Of a stretch of 64,000 bases of DNA, positions 41,627-49,100 are shown piece by piece. Made by a program: the position numbers and the translations under genes. The notes beneath the pieces are model-generated. The model was not told the origin of the DNA. It saw nothing but the letters and a program-made list of their open reading frames with translations, and did not search any database. The DNA lies in contig CAYOQR010000023.1 in NCBI GenBank assembly GCA_964406155.1, positions 7,341 to 71,340 of the forward strand, read 5' to 3'. How positions within the stretch are numbered: the stretch's first letter is position 1; the number at the start of each line of letters is the position of its first letter. Source of the stretch: Dongia_B sp964406155 (GTDB taxonomy: Bacteria; Pseudomonadota; Alphaproteobacteria; Dongiales; Dongiaceae).

Positions 41627-41657
41627 AGCCCCGTGATTGATCGTGAGTGACCGCAAG

Positions 41658-43109
41658 ATGCGCCCGTCCCAGATACGTTCGACCTTGAAGACACATCTCC
41701 GTTCTGTCGGCCTGATTGCCACCGTGCTGGCCCTGCCCGGCTGCGGCCTGCTCAACACGCCCTATGAGCAGCCGAATGTGACGACACCCGGCAAATGGAC
41801 GCAGATCGCCTCCACCGCGACGACACCGGTTTCCGGCACGCCCATTGCCGGCAATCCGGCCGGTGATCCCTGGTGGCGCAATTTCAACGACCCGGTGCTG
41901 GATGCGCTGGTCGAACAGGCGCTCGCCCGCAATAACGATCTCGCCGCCGCCGGTTTCCGCGTACGCCAGGCGCAGCTCAAGGCCGGCCTCGCCGAGAACG
42001 ACCTCTTCCCGGTCCTCGGCGCCAGCGGCAATGGCAGTCTGAACAAGCAACTGAGCGGCCTGCGGACAAAGACGGAATCCTATTCGGCTTCCGCCACCGT
42101 CAGCTACGAGCTCGACCTCTGGGGCCGCATCTCCAGCCTCGCCGATGCCGCCGACTGGGAAGCGCAGGCGACCGAGCAGGACCGCCAGAGCACGGCGCTC
42201 TCGCTGATCGGCACCACCATGGATCTCTATTGGCAGATCGGCTATCTCAACGAACGCGTGGCCCTGAGCGAGGAGAGCATCGCCTATGCCCAGACCACGC
42301 TCGATCTCGTCAAGGTGCAATACGGCGCCGGCGGCGCTTCGTCGCTGGAGATATCCGAGGCCGAGCGCAACCTCGCCGCCCAGCAGGCCAGCCATACCCA
42401 GCTCCTGCAGCAGCGGGTCGAGGCCTATAACGCCTTGGCGATCCTGTTCGACCAGCCGCCGGGTCCCATCGTCGCCGATCCGAAGACCCTGCCGACGGGT
42501 GCGCTGCCGGAAGTCCAGGCCGGCCTGCCCGCTGAATTGCTCGGCCGCCGCCCCGATATCAAGGCGGCCGAGATGCGGCTGCGCGAGACTCTGCTCAATG
42601 GCGATGCGGTCAGGCTCGGCTATCTGCCGACGATCTCGCTGACCGGTTCGCTCGGCAGCACCTCGATCGCCTTGACCGATCTCATGAAGAATCCCTTCGG
42701 CACGCTCGGCGCCGGTGTCGTCCTGCCGTTCCTCGAGGTCAACAAGATGCAGCTCGACATCAAGGTCTCGAAGGCCCAGTACCAGGAAGCCGTGGTGACT
42801 TACCGCCAGACCCTCTATGCCGCCTTCAGGGATGTGGAGAACGCGCTCTCGGCCCGCACGCAATACGCCGCCCAGGGCGACCGCCTGCAAGCGGCGCTCG
42901 ATGCCGCCCGCACCACCGAGCATCTCTACGAACTGCGCTACCGCGCCGGCGCCGTGCCGCTGAAGGACTGGCTGGATTCCCAGGAAACCCGCCGCAGTGC
43001 CGAAAGCGCCCTCGCAGAGAACCGCTACAACCGCCTCGCCAACCACGTCACCCTCTACCAGGCCCTGGGCGGCGACACCACGCTACCGGTGAAGATCGCG
43101 CAGAACTGA
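41658..43109 (+). CDS. NodT-type outer-membrane efflux lipoprotein (TolC family)
   Basis: A ~483-residue outer-membrane factor, the exit duct for the MacAB pump. The N-terminus has a lipoprotein signal with lipobox ALPGC (Cys29). Family landmarks are DPWWRNFNDPVLDALVEQAL, SYELDLWGRISSLADAADWE, GLPAELLGRRPDIKAAEMRL, and the repeated second half with YRQTLYAAFRDVENALSART. It is 10-31 bp after macB, so co-transcribed. The start is uncertain among TTG 41637, GTG 41643 and ATG 41658; the last is used because it begins the signal sequence. Confidence 0.9.
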   Translation: MRPSQIRSTLKTHLRSVGLIATVLALPGCGLLNTPYEQPNVTTPGKWTQIASTATTPVSGTPIAGNPAGDPWWRNFNDPVLDALVEQALARNNDLAAAGFRVRQAQLKAGLAENDLFPVLGASGNGSLNKQLSGLRTKTESYSASATVSYELDLWGRISSLADAADWEAQATEQDRQSTALSLIGTTMDLYWQIGYLNERVALSEESIAYAQTTLDLVKVQYGAGGASSLEISEAERNLAAQQASHTQLLQQRVEAYNALAILFDQPPGPIVADPKTLPTGALPEVQAGLPAELLGRRPDIKAAEMRLRETLLNGDAVRLGYLPTISLTGSLGSTSIALTDLMKNPFGTLGAGVVLPFLEVNKMQLDIKVSKAQYQEAVVTYRQTLYAAFRDVENALSARTQYAAQGDRLQAALDAARTTEHLYELRYRAGAVPLKDWLDSQETRRSAESALAENRYNRLANHVTLYQALGGDTTLPVKIAQN

Positions 43110-43235
43110 GGGGACAGCACTGCCGGTGATGGGCCTGATGGCGATGGGGCAATTGACGAAAACCCAGTGCGTGACGTGATCGTCCAGTCGCGGTCCATCC
43201 CGCCCTCTTTCGCGACTGCATCCCCTTCCCCCATC

Positions 43236-43330
43236 TGTCATCCCCGGGCTTGACCCCGTCGGCGAGTGGCCATCGTAAGAGCGGCGCACTGCATTCTCCA
43301 TGGATTGCCGGGTCGAGCCCGGCAATGACA
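43236..43330. repeat. Family B repeat, copy 5, with decayed element C
   Basis: TGTCATCCCCGGGCTTGACC then CCGTCGGCGAGTGGCC (a shortened element C), ending TTGCCGGGTCGAGCCCGGCAA-TGACA. Confidence 0.8.
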
Positions 43331-43410
43331 AATGAGAGAGCATATGCGCCGTGCAAAACTGAAGACGACGTGCCGTTGATGGCGTCGCACGATACCCGCA
43401 TCCATTCATT

Positions 43411-43485
43411 TGTCACCCCCGGACTTGATCCGGGGGTCCACCGTAAAAGCAGCGTGCGGCTTCCGCCATGGACCCCCGGAATTCG
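43411..43485. repeat. Family B repeat, copy 6, truncated on the right
   Basis: TGTCACCCCCGGACTTGATC-CGGGGG forms the left hairpin; after CCATGGACCCCCGGAATTC the right hairpin breaks off. Confidence 0.7.
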
Positions 43486-43510
43486 TCGGATGCAGCAGTG
43501 AGGTTTATAT

Positions 43511-43531
43511 TTAAGCATTGACTTAATTAAG
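43511..43531. promoter_or_regulatory. Overlapping palindromes before the ArsR gene (putative operator)
   Basis: TTAAG-CATTGA-CTTAA (43511-43526) overlaps the perfect palindrome CTTAATTAAG (43522-43531), 23 bp before the ATG of the ArsR-type gene. AT-rich TTAAG/CTTAA palindromes are typical for SdpR/ArsR regulators that pair with SRPBCC proteins. Confidence 0.6.
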
Positions 43532-43553
43532 CACATACCGCATCATCCACCGC

Positions 43554-43964
43554 ATGCAGACCTTCGTCGCCCTCGCCGATCCGACCCGGCGGCAGATTGT
43601 GGAAATGCTGGCAGCCGGCGAGCTGACCTCCGGCGATATCGGCCGGCATTTCGAGATCAGCGCGCCGGCCATCTCGCAGCATCTCAAGGTGCTGAAGGAG
43701 GCGCGGCTGGTGACGGCGCGGATCGACGGGCAACGGCGCATTTACGCATTGGATGCCGACGGACTCGGCGAGATCGATCTCTGGCTGCAGCAGGTCCGGC
43801 GCTTCTGGCGCTCGCGCCTGGACGAGTTGGAGCGGCAACTCAACGCCTTCCCGGCAGCCCCAGATAAACCGACTGACGACGAAACCACGAGCGGCAAGAC
43901 CGCCACCAGCAGGACGAAGCAGCCGCGACGCGGCAAAACGCACAAGACATCGCCCAAGGGCTGA
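43554..43964 (+). CDS. ArsR-family (SdpR-like) regulator
   Basis: A 136-residue winged-helix repressor. MQTFVALADPTRRQIVEMLA, then TSGDIGRHFEISAPAISQHL and KVLKEARLVTARIDGQRRIY are the classic ArsR core (residues 1-70); no metal-binding Cys motif is present. The helix EIDLWLQQVRRFWRSRLDEL follows, and the last ~45 residues form a Lys/Thr/Ser-rich tail. ArsR proteins of this form almost always sit beside an AHSA1/SRPBCC gene, as here. It probably represses itself and the next two genes. Confidence 0.9.
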   Translation: MQTFVALADPTRRQIVEMLAAGELTSGDIGRHFEISAPAISQHLKVLKEARLVTARIDGQRRIYALDADGLGEIDLWLQQVRRFWRSRLDELERQLNAFPAAPDKPTDDETTSGKTATSRTKQPRRGKTHKTSPKG

Positions 43965-44063
43965 AGCGCCCCCACATCATCGCAACCCTGCCGGCTGCAC
44001 CGATGCGTCGCGGCAACGGATAGGGCTGGCTGGATCGCAGGAATAGGCAAAAGGAGAACGACC

Positions 44064-44630
44064 ATGAGTCACGACGGCGCGCTCGCGGACGGCATCATCA
44101 CCGCCGATGGCACGGTACGGTTCGAGCGCCTGCTCCCCGGCCCCATCGAACGGATCTGGGCTTACCTCACGGAATCCGACAAGCGCGCCACCTGGCTCGC
44201 CAGCGGCGTCATGGAGCTGCACCCCGGCGGCAAGGCGGAGCTGACCTTCCGCAACGGCGATCTCTCCCCCACCAAGGAGGAGACGCCGGAGGCCTATCGG
44301 AAATATGACTGCACCGGCTTCGCGGCCGAGATCACGCGCTGCGATCCGCCGCGCCTCCTCCGCCATACCTGGCCGGATCGCGGCGCCGACACCGCCGAGG
44401 TGACATATGAGCTGACGCCGCAGGGCGACAAGGTGCTGCTCACTCTCACCCATCGCCGCCTGTCGCGCGAGGCGATGCGCGAGGTCGGCGGCGGCTGGCA
44501 TACCCATCTCGGCATCCTGGCCGACCGCCTTGCCGGCCGCGTGCCGCCGCCCTTCTGGAGCACCTTCCTGCAGCACCGGCAGCGCTACAACGCGCGGCTC
44601 GACGCCCTGCCGGAGTCATCGCCGGAGTGA
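44064..44630 (+). CDS. SRPBCC (AHSA1-like) protein
   Basis: A 188-residue START-like fold protein. Typical landmarks are VRFERLLPGPIERIWAYLTE, SDKRATWLASGVMELHPGGK and a C-terminal VGGGWHTHLGILADRLAG with WSTFLQHRQRYNARL. These bind small hydrophobic ligands; the physiological ligand of the ArsR-linked type is unknown. AAAGGAG precedes the ATG. Its stop is followed after about 40 bp by the glyoxalase-fold gene, suggesting one operon. Confidence 0.88.
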   Translation: MSHDGALADGIITADGTVRFERLLPGPIERIWAYLTESDKRATWLASGVMELHPGGKAELTFRNGDLSPTKEETPEAYRKYDCTGFAAEITRCDPPRLLRHTWPDRGADTAEVTYELTPQGDKVLLTLTHRRLSREAMREVGGGWHTHLGILADRLAGRVPPPFWSTFLQHRQRYNARLDALPESSPE

Positions 44631-44668
44631 CGACACCGACATCAACGCCAGATCATCCGGAGACCGAC

Positions 44669-45034
44669 ATGACGATGGCATTCAACGGCGGCCGCAACAT
44701 CGCCGTCAAGGTACCGACGCATCTCTACGAGGCCACGGTTGCCTTCTATCGCGACGTGGCTGGCTTGAAACCGCTGGACCAGCATCTGCCTCATATCTGT
44801 TTCGAATTCGGCGCGAACCAGCTCTGGATCGATCGCTGCGACGGCCGGGGCCAGACGGAGGTCTGGCTGGAACTGGTGACCGACGGCCTCCCGGCAGCGG
44901 CACGCCATCTCGAGCAATCGGGCGTCACCCGATGCGACGCGGTGGAAAAGCTGCCGGACGGCTTCGACGGTTTCTGGATCGCCAGCCCCGCTTCCACCGT
45001 CCATCTCGTCGCGGCGAAACGGAGCCACGTATAG
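44669..45034 (+). CDS. Glyoxalase/bleomycin-resistance-fold (VOC) protein
   Basis: A 121-residue VOC protein: NGGRNIAVKVPTHLYEATVA, FYRDVAGLKPLDQHL and ICFEFGANQLWIDRCDGRGQ make the first beta-alpha-beta unit; VWLELVTDGLPAAARHLEQS and WIASPASTVHLVAAKR the second. Metal ligands are not complete in an obvious way, so enzyme activity is uncertain. ATG 44669 has GGAG 6 bases before; the frame extends back to GTG 44627, overlapping the SRPBCC stop. Third gene of the ArsR unit. Confidence 0.83.
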   Translation: MTMAFNGGRNIAVKVPTHLYEATVAFYRDVAGLKPLDQHLPHICFEFGANQLWIDRCDGRGQTEVWLELVTDGLPAAARHLEQSGVTRCDAVEKLPDGFDGFWIASPASTVHLVAAKRSHV

Positions 45035-45069
45035 GAGGCATGGGCTGCGGGAGAGGATAAGTCCGCCGC

Positions 45070-45546
45070 TCACGCCTTCTGCAGCAGATGATGCTTGCGG
45101 TGCCATTCCTCGAGCGAGAAATCGGGATATTCGTCATATCTCGCTTCGCCGCTTTTGGCATCGACGCGCACCCAATTGGCCTTCGAGCCCAGCATCATAT
45201 GCACCTGTTCCGGCGGTTCCGGCAGGTCGCTGTCGACGGCGCTGGCGAAGGGATGCACGAGATCCGGCCAGCGCGGGTCCCAGACCCAGAGCGCCGTGCC
45301 GCATTTCTTGCAGAAGCGCCGCTCGCCGGGGCTCTTCTCGCCGTCGATCACCGCATGGAAGACGCCGATATGCTTCTCGCCCGTCACCTTCAGCGTCTTC
45401 ATCTGCGCGCCGAGATTGATCGCATAGCCGCCCCCACCGCCCGTCTTGCGGCAGATCGAGCAATAGCAGCGCAGGAACGGCGCCGGCGCATAGGCTTTCA
45501 CGCTGAACGTGACCGCTCCGCAATAGCATGATCCATCAAGCTGCAT
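45070..45546 (-). CDS. GFA-family zinc protein 1
   Basis: A 158-residue protein of the GFA (CENP-V/glutathione-dependent formaldehyde-activating-like) fold. The two zinc sites are visible: Cys7 and Cys9 in GSCYCGAVTF, Cys27, Cys29 and Cys32 in LRCYCSICRK, and Cys-x2-Cys in RFCKKCGTALWVWDP. Despite the family name most members do not act on formaldehyde; the function is unknown. ATG 45546 has a strong ribosome site, AGGAGGGAG. A close paralog is at 46823, on the far side of the ornithine cyclodeaminase-like gene. Confidence 0.88.
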   Translation of the reverse strand: MQLDGSCYCGAVTFSVKAYAPAPFLRCYCSICRKTGGGGGYAINLGAQMKTLKVTGEKHIGVFHAVIDGEKSPGERRFCKKCGTALWVWDPRWPDLVHPFASAVDSDLPEPPEQVHMMLGSKANWVRVDAKSGEARYDEYPDFSLEEWHRKHHLLQKA

Positions 45547-45597
45547 GACCGTCTCCCTCCTGTGATCCGACCGACGCCGTGACATCATCCTTGCAGT

Positions 45598-45624
45598 CGC
45601 TCTTGTGATTTCATCACAAGAGCG
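45598..45624. promoter_or_regulatory. Perfect 12-bp inverted repeat upstream of GFA protein 1
   Basis: CGCTCTTGTGAT at 45598-45609 and ATCACAAGAGCG at 45613-45624 are exact complements with TTC between, 52 bp before the ATG. The short spacer and the position suit an operator for a dimeric repressor better than a terminator. Confidence 0.6.
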
Positions 45625-45729
45625 TGCGGAGGACAAAGCCTCCGATGCTTTCTGCCGCCTTGCCGTTCTTGACACGTTGCATCCGGCAAAGACGTGGCGT
45701 TATCCTGATGCCGACGATCAACCCAACGA

Positions 45730-45787
45730 GGTCAATTCCGGCCCGGTCAATTCCGCCCGGTCAACTCGGCCCGGCTAAATCTAGCCC
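45730..45787. repeat. 14-15-bp tandem repeat, four copies
   Basis: GGTCAATTCCGGCCC, GGTCAATTCCGCCC, GGTCAACTCGGCCC and GGCTAAATCTAGCCC lie head to tail ~60 bp before the ornithine cyclodeaminase-like gene. Confidence 0.75.
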
Positions 45788-45844
45788 GGCCGCCGCCCCG
45801 CCCCGATCCATGCCTCCGCCGTCACCAGCACGGAGACCGATGCG

Positions 45845-46798
45845 ATGCCCCTGATCCTGACGGATGACGACCTCCCCGTCTTCGCCGATATGCGGCACGC
45901 CATTGCCGCCGTCGAAACCGCCTTCCGGGCGCGAGCCGCCGGTGCCTTCGTCGCGCCGCCGCGCCATCACGTCGCCTTTCCCGGCCCGGCGGCGGAAGAA
46001 GCCGGACGGCTGACCTTCACCATCGGCGGTGATGAGCGGGTCGCCGGCTTCCGCGCCTACGATACCTTCGGCGATGCCGATGAGCAGATCGTCGCCGTCT
46101 GGGCCGCTGGTGCCGAGGGAGCGTCCCGCAACCTCCTGGGGCTTATCTTGGGTACACGCCTTGGCGAGATCCGCACCGGGGCCATCGGCGGCCTCGCCAT
46201 CGATCGCATGGCGGCGCCTGAGGCCGGCATCCTCGGCATCATCGGCAGCGGCCCCCAGGCGCGCAGCCAGCTCGAAGCCGCCGCCGCCGTCAGGCCGCTG
46301 CGCGACATCCGCGTGTTCAGCCGGTCGGAAGACAACCGCCGCCGCTTCGCCGCTGAAATGAGCGCGGAGCTCGACCTGCCGGTGATGCCGGTGAAATCCG
46401 CTCAGGCCGCTGTCGCCGGGGCCGGGATCATTATCTGCGCGACGCCAAGCCACGTACCGGTGCTGCAAGCGGAGTGGCTGAGTCCGGGCGTGCATATCAA
46501 CAGTCTCGGACCGAAAACCCGGCGCCATCACGAGATCGGCGTCGACATCGCCGCCCTCGCCCGCACCATCGCCACGGATTCACCGCAGCAATGCGACGCC
46601 CTCGACGCGCCCTTCTTCCTGGACGGCACGCCGCATCGGCAACGCCTGGTCGATCTTGCTGATCTCGTCGCGGGTCGCAAGCCGGCGCGGCGCGCGCCTG
46701 ATGACATCACGCTCTTCTGTTCCGTCGGCCTGGCCGGTACCGAGGTTCTGGTGGCCAAGGACATCCTGCGTCGTGCACAGACGCGCCGCCGCTTCTAG
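45845..46798 (+). CDS. Ornithine cyclodeaminase / mu-crystallin family protein
   Basis: A 317-residue NAD(P)-dependent enzyme of the OCD/mu-crystallin family. The Rossmann motif GIIGSGPQARSQLEA-type sequence (LGIIGSGPQARSQLEAAAAV) starts near residue 134, followed by VRPLRDIRVFSRSEDNRRRF. N-terminal ILTDDDLPVFADMRHAIAAV and C-terminal ITLFCSVGLAGTEVLVAKDI are typical. Members convert ornithine to proline, reduce ketimines or act as alanine dehydrogenases; substrate-determining residues cannot be judged here. It lies between two GFA paralogs on the other strand. Confidence 0.87.
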   Translation: MPLILTDDDLPVFADMRHAIAAVETAFRARAAGAFVAPPRHHVAFPGPAAEEAGRLTFTIGGDERVAGFRAYDTFGDADEQIVAVWAAGAEGASRNLLGLILGTRLGEIRTGAIGGLAIDRMAAPEAGILGIIGSGPQARSQLEAAAAVRPLRDIRVFSRSEDNRRRFAAEMSAELDLPVMPVKSAQAAVAGAGIIICATPSHVPVLQAEWLSPGVHINSLGPKTRRHHEIGVDIAALARTIATDSPQQCDALDAPFFLDGTPHRQRLVDLADLVAGRKPARRAPDDITLFCSVGLAGTEVLVAKDILRRAQTRRRF

Positions 46799-46822
46799 AG
46801 TGCATCGAAGAGAGTCGACCGC

Positions 46823-47296
46823 TCACTCGTCGAGCAGATCGTGCAGGCGGTGCCATTCCTCCAAAGTCTGTGTCGGATGGGCATCATAGCGCCGTTCGGC
46901 CATCTTCGCGTCGAGACGGACCCAATTCGCCTTCGATGCCAGCATCATATGCGTCTGCTCCGGCGGCTCGGGCAAAGGCGTGTCGATGGCGCTGGCCAGA
47001 AGATGCAGTTGCTCGGGATGACGCGGGTCCTGCAGCCACAGGGCCGATCCGCAACCGGTGCAGAAGTGGCGCTGGATCGGCGAAGGCTCGCCGCCGATCG
47101 GCGCGTGGAACGATCCCACGAACTCCTTTCCCTCGACGCGCAAACTCGCCGCCTTGGCGCCGAGTTTGACCGCATAGCCGCCACCGCCGGCCGACTTGCG
47201 GCAGATCGAGCAATAGCATCGCAGATAGGGAACCGGCGCATGCGCCGTCACCGTGAATCGCACCGCGCCACAGCAGCACGAACCTTGAAGCTGCAT
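46823..47296 (-). CDS. GFA-family zinc protein 2 (paralog of the one at 45070)
   Basis: A 157-residue GFA-fold protein aligned along its whole length with the protein at 45070: GSCCCGAVRFTVTAHAPVPY, LRCYCSICRKSAGGGGYAVK, HFCTGCGSALWLQDPRHPEQ, PEPPEQTHMMLASKANWVRL. All zinc-site cysteines are kept. The high similarity and proximity suggest a local duplication, with the ornithine cyclodeaminase-like gene trapped between. Function unknown. Confidence 0.88.
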   Translation of the reverse strand: MQLQGSCCCGAVRFTVTAHAPVPYLRCYCSICRKSAGGGGYAVKLGAKAASLRVEGKEFVGSFHAPIGGEPSPIQRHFCTGCGSALWLQDPRHPEQLHLLASAIDTPLPEPPEQTHMMLASKANWVRLDAKMAERRYDAHPTQTLEEWHRLHDLLDE

Positions 47297-47433
47297 GACC
47301 GCCCCCTGCCGTCAGCCCTTTCACCATTTAAGAGCTTAAAGCGTTTTTCGCAGCCGGCATCCTTCAAACGGATGACATGACCGCCGGCAGTTCCCCGGCC
47401 GACGTAGAATCGTCGGCTACAGCACCATCGACC

Positions 47434-47949
47434 CTATGGCATCGCCCCCTTCCGGCGATGCAGGAACCAAGTCCCGCGAACGCCATCGATTGCCGGCAAA
47501 ACTAAAAGACAGAAAAGAAGGCCGGCCAGGACGACATTTGTGAAGCTGAGCGGCCTCAAGATGAGGATGCATAGAATGACGGTGAGATTCAGCGCGAGAG
47601 CCAGTATGGCCAGGAGATAGCCCCGCCCCGATGCGACACGCCAGGCAATCGCCAGCAAAACGATGTCCCGGAGGACGATTTCAACCGTCACAACGAGAGG
47701 GGAAGCGCCGAACCCGGTGACCATCTCCGACAACGGCAATGTGCTGCTTAGGCCGAACAGATGCGCGGCAAGGGACAGGAGATCCAACACGACCGGAAAT
47801 ATTAAGACGCCGCCACCACGCCAAGCTGCACGCAGCGCACTCTCCCGGTCATGAATATTGATTAATTTGAACCAGGTTCCACTAACGGCATCGTCGATAC
47901 TGGCTTTGGCCGTGGGCCGGCTCTCGCCCGTGTCCCGTGTATCGCTCAT
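47434..47949 (-). CDS. Hypothetical membrane protein, about four helices
   Basis: A 171-residue protein with a hydrophilic N-terminus (SDTRDTGESRPTAKASIDDA) and helices near GVLIFPVVLDLLSLAAHLFG, LVVTVEIVLRDIVLLAIAWR, YLLAILALALNLTVILCILI and FTNVVLAGLLFCLLVLPAID. GGGGGAG precedes the ATG at 47949. I do not recognise the family. It stands alone between the GFA gene and the HxlR regulator, all on the minus strand but with long gaps. Confidence 0.65.
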   Translation of the reverse strand: MSDTRDTGESRPTAKASIDDAVSGTWFKLINIHDRESALRAAWRGGGVLIFPVVLDLLSLAAHLFGLSSTLPLSEMVTGFGASPLVVTVEIVLRDIVLLAIAWRVASGRGYLLAILALALNLTVILCILILRPLSFTNVVLAGLLFCLLVLPAIDGVRGTWFLHRRKGAMP

Positions 47950-48122
47950 CCGCCACTCCCCCAACCATATACTTACATAGTCTAGGAAGAAGGCCTGGTA
48001 TCGGCAAGATGGAGCTTATGGGAAACCTGTCGGCCGGTCGTCGATCGCATCAACCGCTACCCAGCTATCGCATCAGATGCGCCCGGAAATTCTTGAACGC
48101 CCGTTCAACTCAACCGCGCGCG

Positions 48123-48485
48123 TCAATCGCGGCGAGCGAGATGGGTCTCCCCCCATTTCGAGAGTGCGCTCATCACATCGCGCAGGCTCCGGCCATGTTC
48201 GCTCAGGGCATATTCGACACGCGGCGGCACTTCGGGATAGACCGTGCGCGTGATGATCCCTTCCCTCTCCAGCTCACGCAAATGTGTAGTCAGCATGTGC
48301 TGGCTGACGCCGCTGATCGCGCGGCGCAATTCATTGAAGCGGCATGTCCGGAAAAATAGCTGCCAGAGGATCAGCACCTTCCACTTGCCATCAAAGACCG
48401 CGAGGGTCGCGATGATCTCGGGAGGCGGCCCATTGAGGGCCTGTTGTTTGCACTCTTCATCCGAGTGCCCGGTCATATTTTCCAT
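48123..48485 (-). CDS. HxlR-family transcriptional regulator
   Basis: A 120-residue winged-helix regulator of the HxlR/YodB type: PEIIATLAVFDGKWKVLILW, QLFFRTCRFNELRRAISGVS, QHMLTTHLRELEREGIITRT and YPEVPPRVEYALSEHGRSLR. These respond to electrophiles, quinones or redox stress, in some cases through an N-terminal Cys; here Cys13 (EECKQQ) is a candidate. The start is ATG 48485 or 48476. It is divergent from the DoxX-like gene 86 bp away, the arrangement of a repressor and its target. Confidence 0.88.
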   Translation of the reverse strand: MENMTGHSDEECKQQALNGPPPEIIATLAVFDGKWKVLILWQLFFRTCRFNELRRAISGVSQHMLTTHLRELEREGIITRTVYPEVPPRVEYALSEHGRSLRDVMSALSKWGETHLARRD

Positions 48486-48571
48486 ACTAGCAAATGAAAT
48501 CCATCCTACTTGATAGCTCTGTCTGCTAACGAAACTATACCTACCATAATTGCTTGCGCGGGAGAATGCCC

Positions 48572-48952
48572 ATGTCGTCATTCGCTGTCGCTCCGACGCC
48601 ATCTCCGCGGTGGAAATCGATCGCATTCTGGGCGCTCAAATTATCTCTCGCCCTTCTGCTCATCGTCGCCGGCATCGTGAAGCTGATCGGCATCGACGAG
48701 ATGATTCGCCTATTCGAAGAAATGGAAGTCGGCCAGTGGCTGCGCTATGTGACTGCGCTCCTTGAGATCGCTGCGGCGATCTTGTTGCTCATCCCCGCGA
48801 CCATGGCCTTCGGTGCGTTGATCGGCGGCTGCATCATGATCGCCGCCACCCTCGTCTATTTTTTTATCCTGCATCAGGATGCGATGCGTGCGCTCATTCC
48901 CGCCGTCATCTTCCTGGCAATCGCATGGCGGCACCGGATGGAGATCCTGTAG
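48572..48952 (+). CDS. DoxX-like inner-membrane protein
   Basis: A 126-residue protein with four helices: FWALKLSLALLLIVAGIVKL, LRYVTALLEIAAAILLLIPA, MAFGALIGGCIMIAATLVYF and MRALIPAVIFLAIAWRHRME. The first helix with GIVKLIGIDEMI is the DoxX/DoxD pattern. Members function in quinone-linked redox or detoxification. ATG 48572 has GGGAG 7 bases upstream; ATG 48566 is too close to that site. Likely regulated by the adjacent HxlR protein. Confidence 0.83.
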   Translation: MSSFAVAPTPSPRWKSIAFWALKLSLALLLIVAGIVKLIGIDEMIRLFEEMEVGQWLRYVTALLEIAAAILLLIPATMAFGALIGGCIMIAATLVYFFILHQDAMRALIPAVIFLAIAWRHRMEIL

Positions 48953-48988
48953 CGCAAGCAGCCTCGGCACGGGTGTCGGATGAACAAT

Positions 48989-49058
48989 CGACAGCCGAAA
49001 GGCTGTCGGGCTGCAGCATCGGAGGACGGGCCACGCCGCCCTCCGATGCTGGCTTTTT
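48989..49058. terminator. Two consecutive hairpins between convergent genes
   Basis: CGACAGCC-GAAA-GGCTGTCG (48989-49008) is a perfect 8-bp stem with a GAAA tetraloop. CAGCATCGGAGG (49014-49025) pairs with CCTCCGATGCTG (49040-49051) and is followed by GCTTTTTC, a good intrinsic terminator for the DoxX-like gene. Confidence 0.75.
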
Positions 49059-49100
49059 CTCCATATTTACCGGGCTTTTCTCGCTATCGGCCGGGTGGCG

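Noticed and set aside
39317..41758. Long minus-strand frame (about 813 codons) opposite macB
   Set aside because: Gly/Asp/Ala/Glu-rich without motifs; macB on the other strand has intact ATPase motifs.
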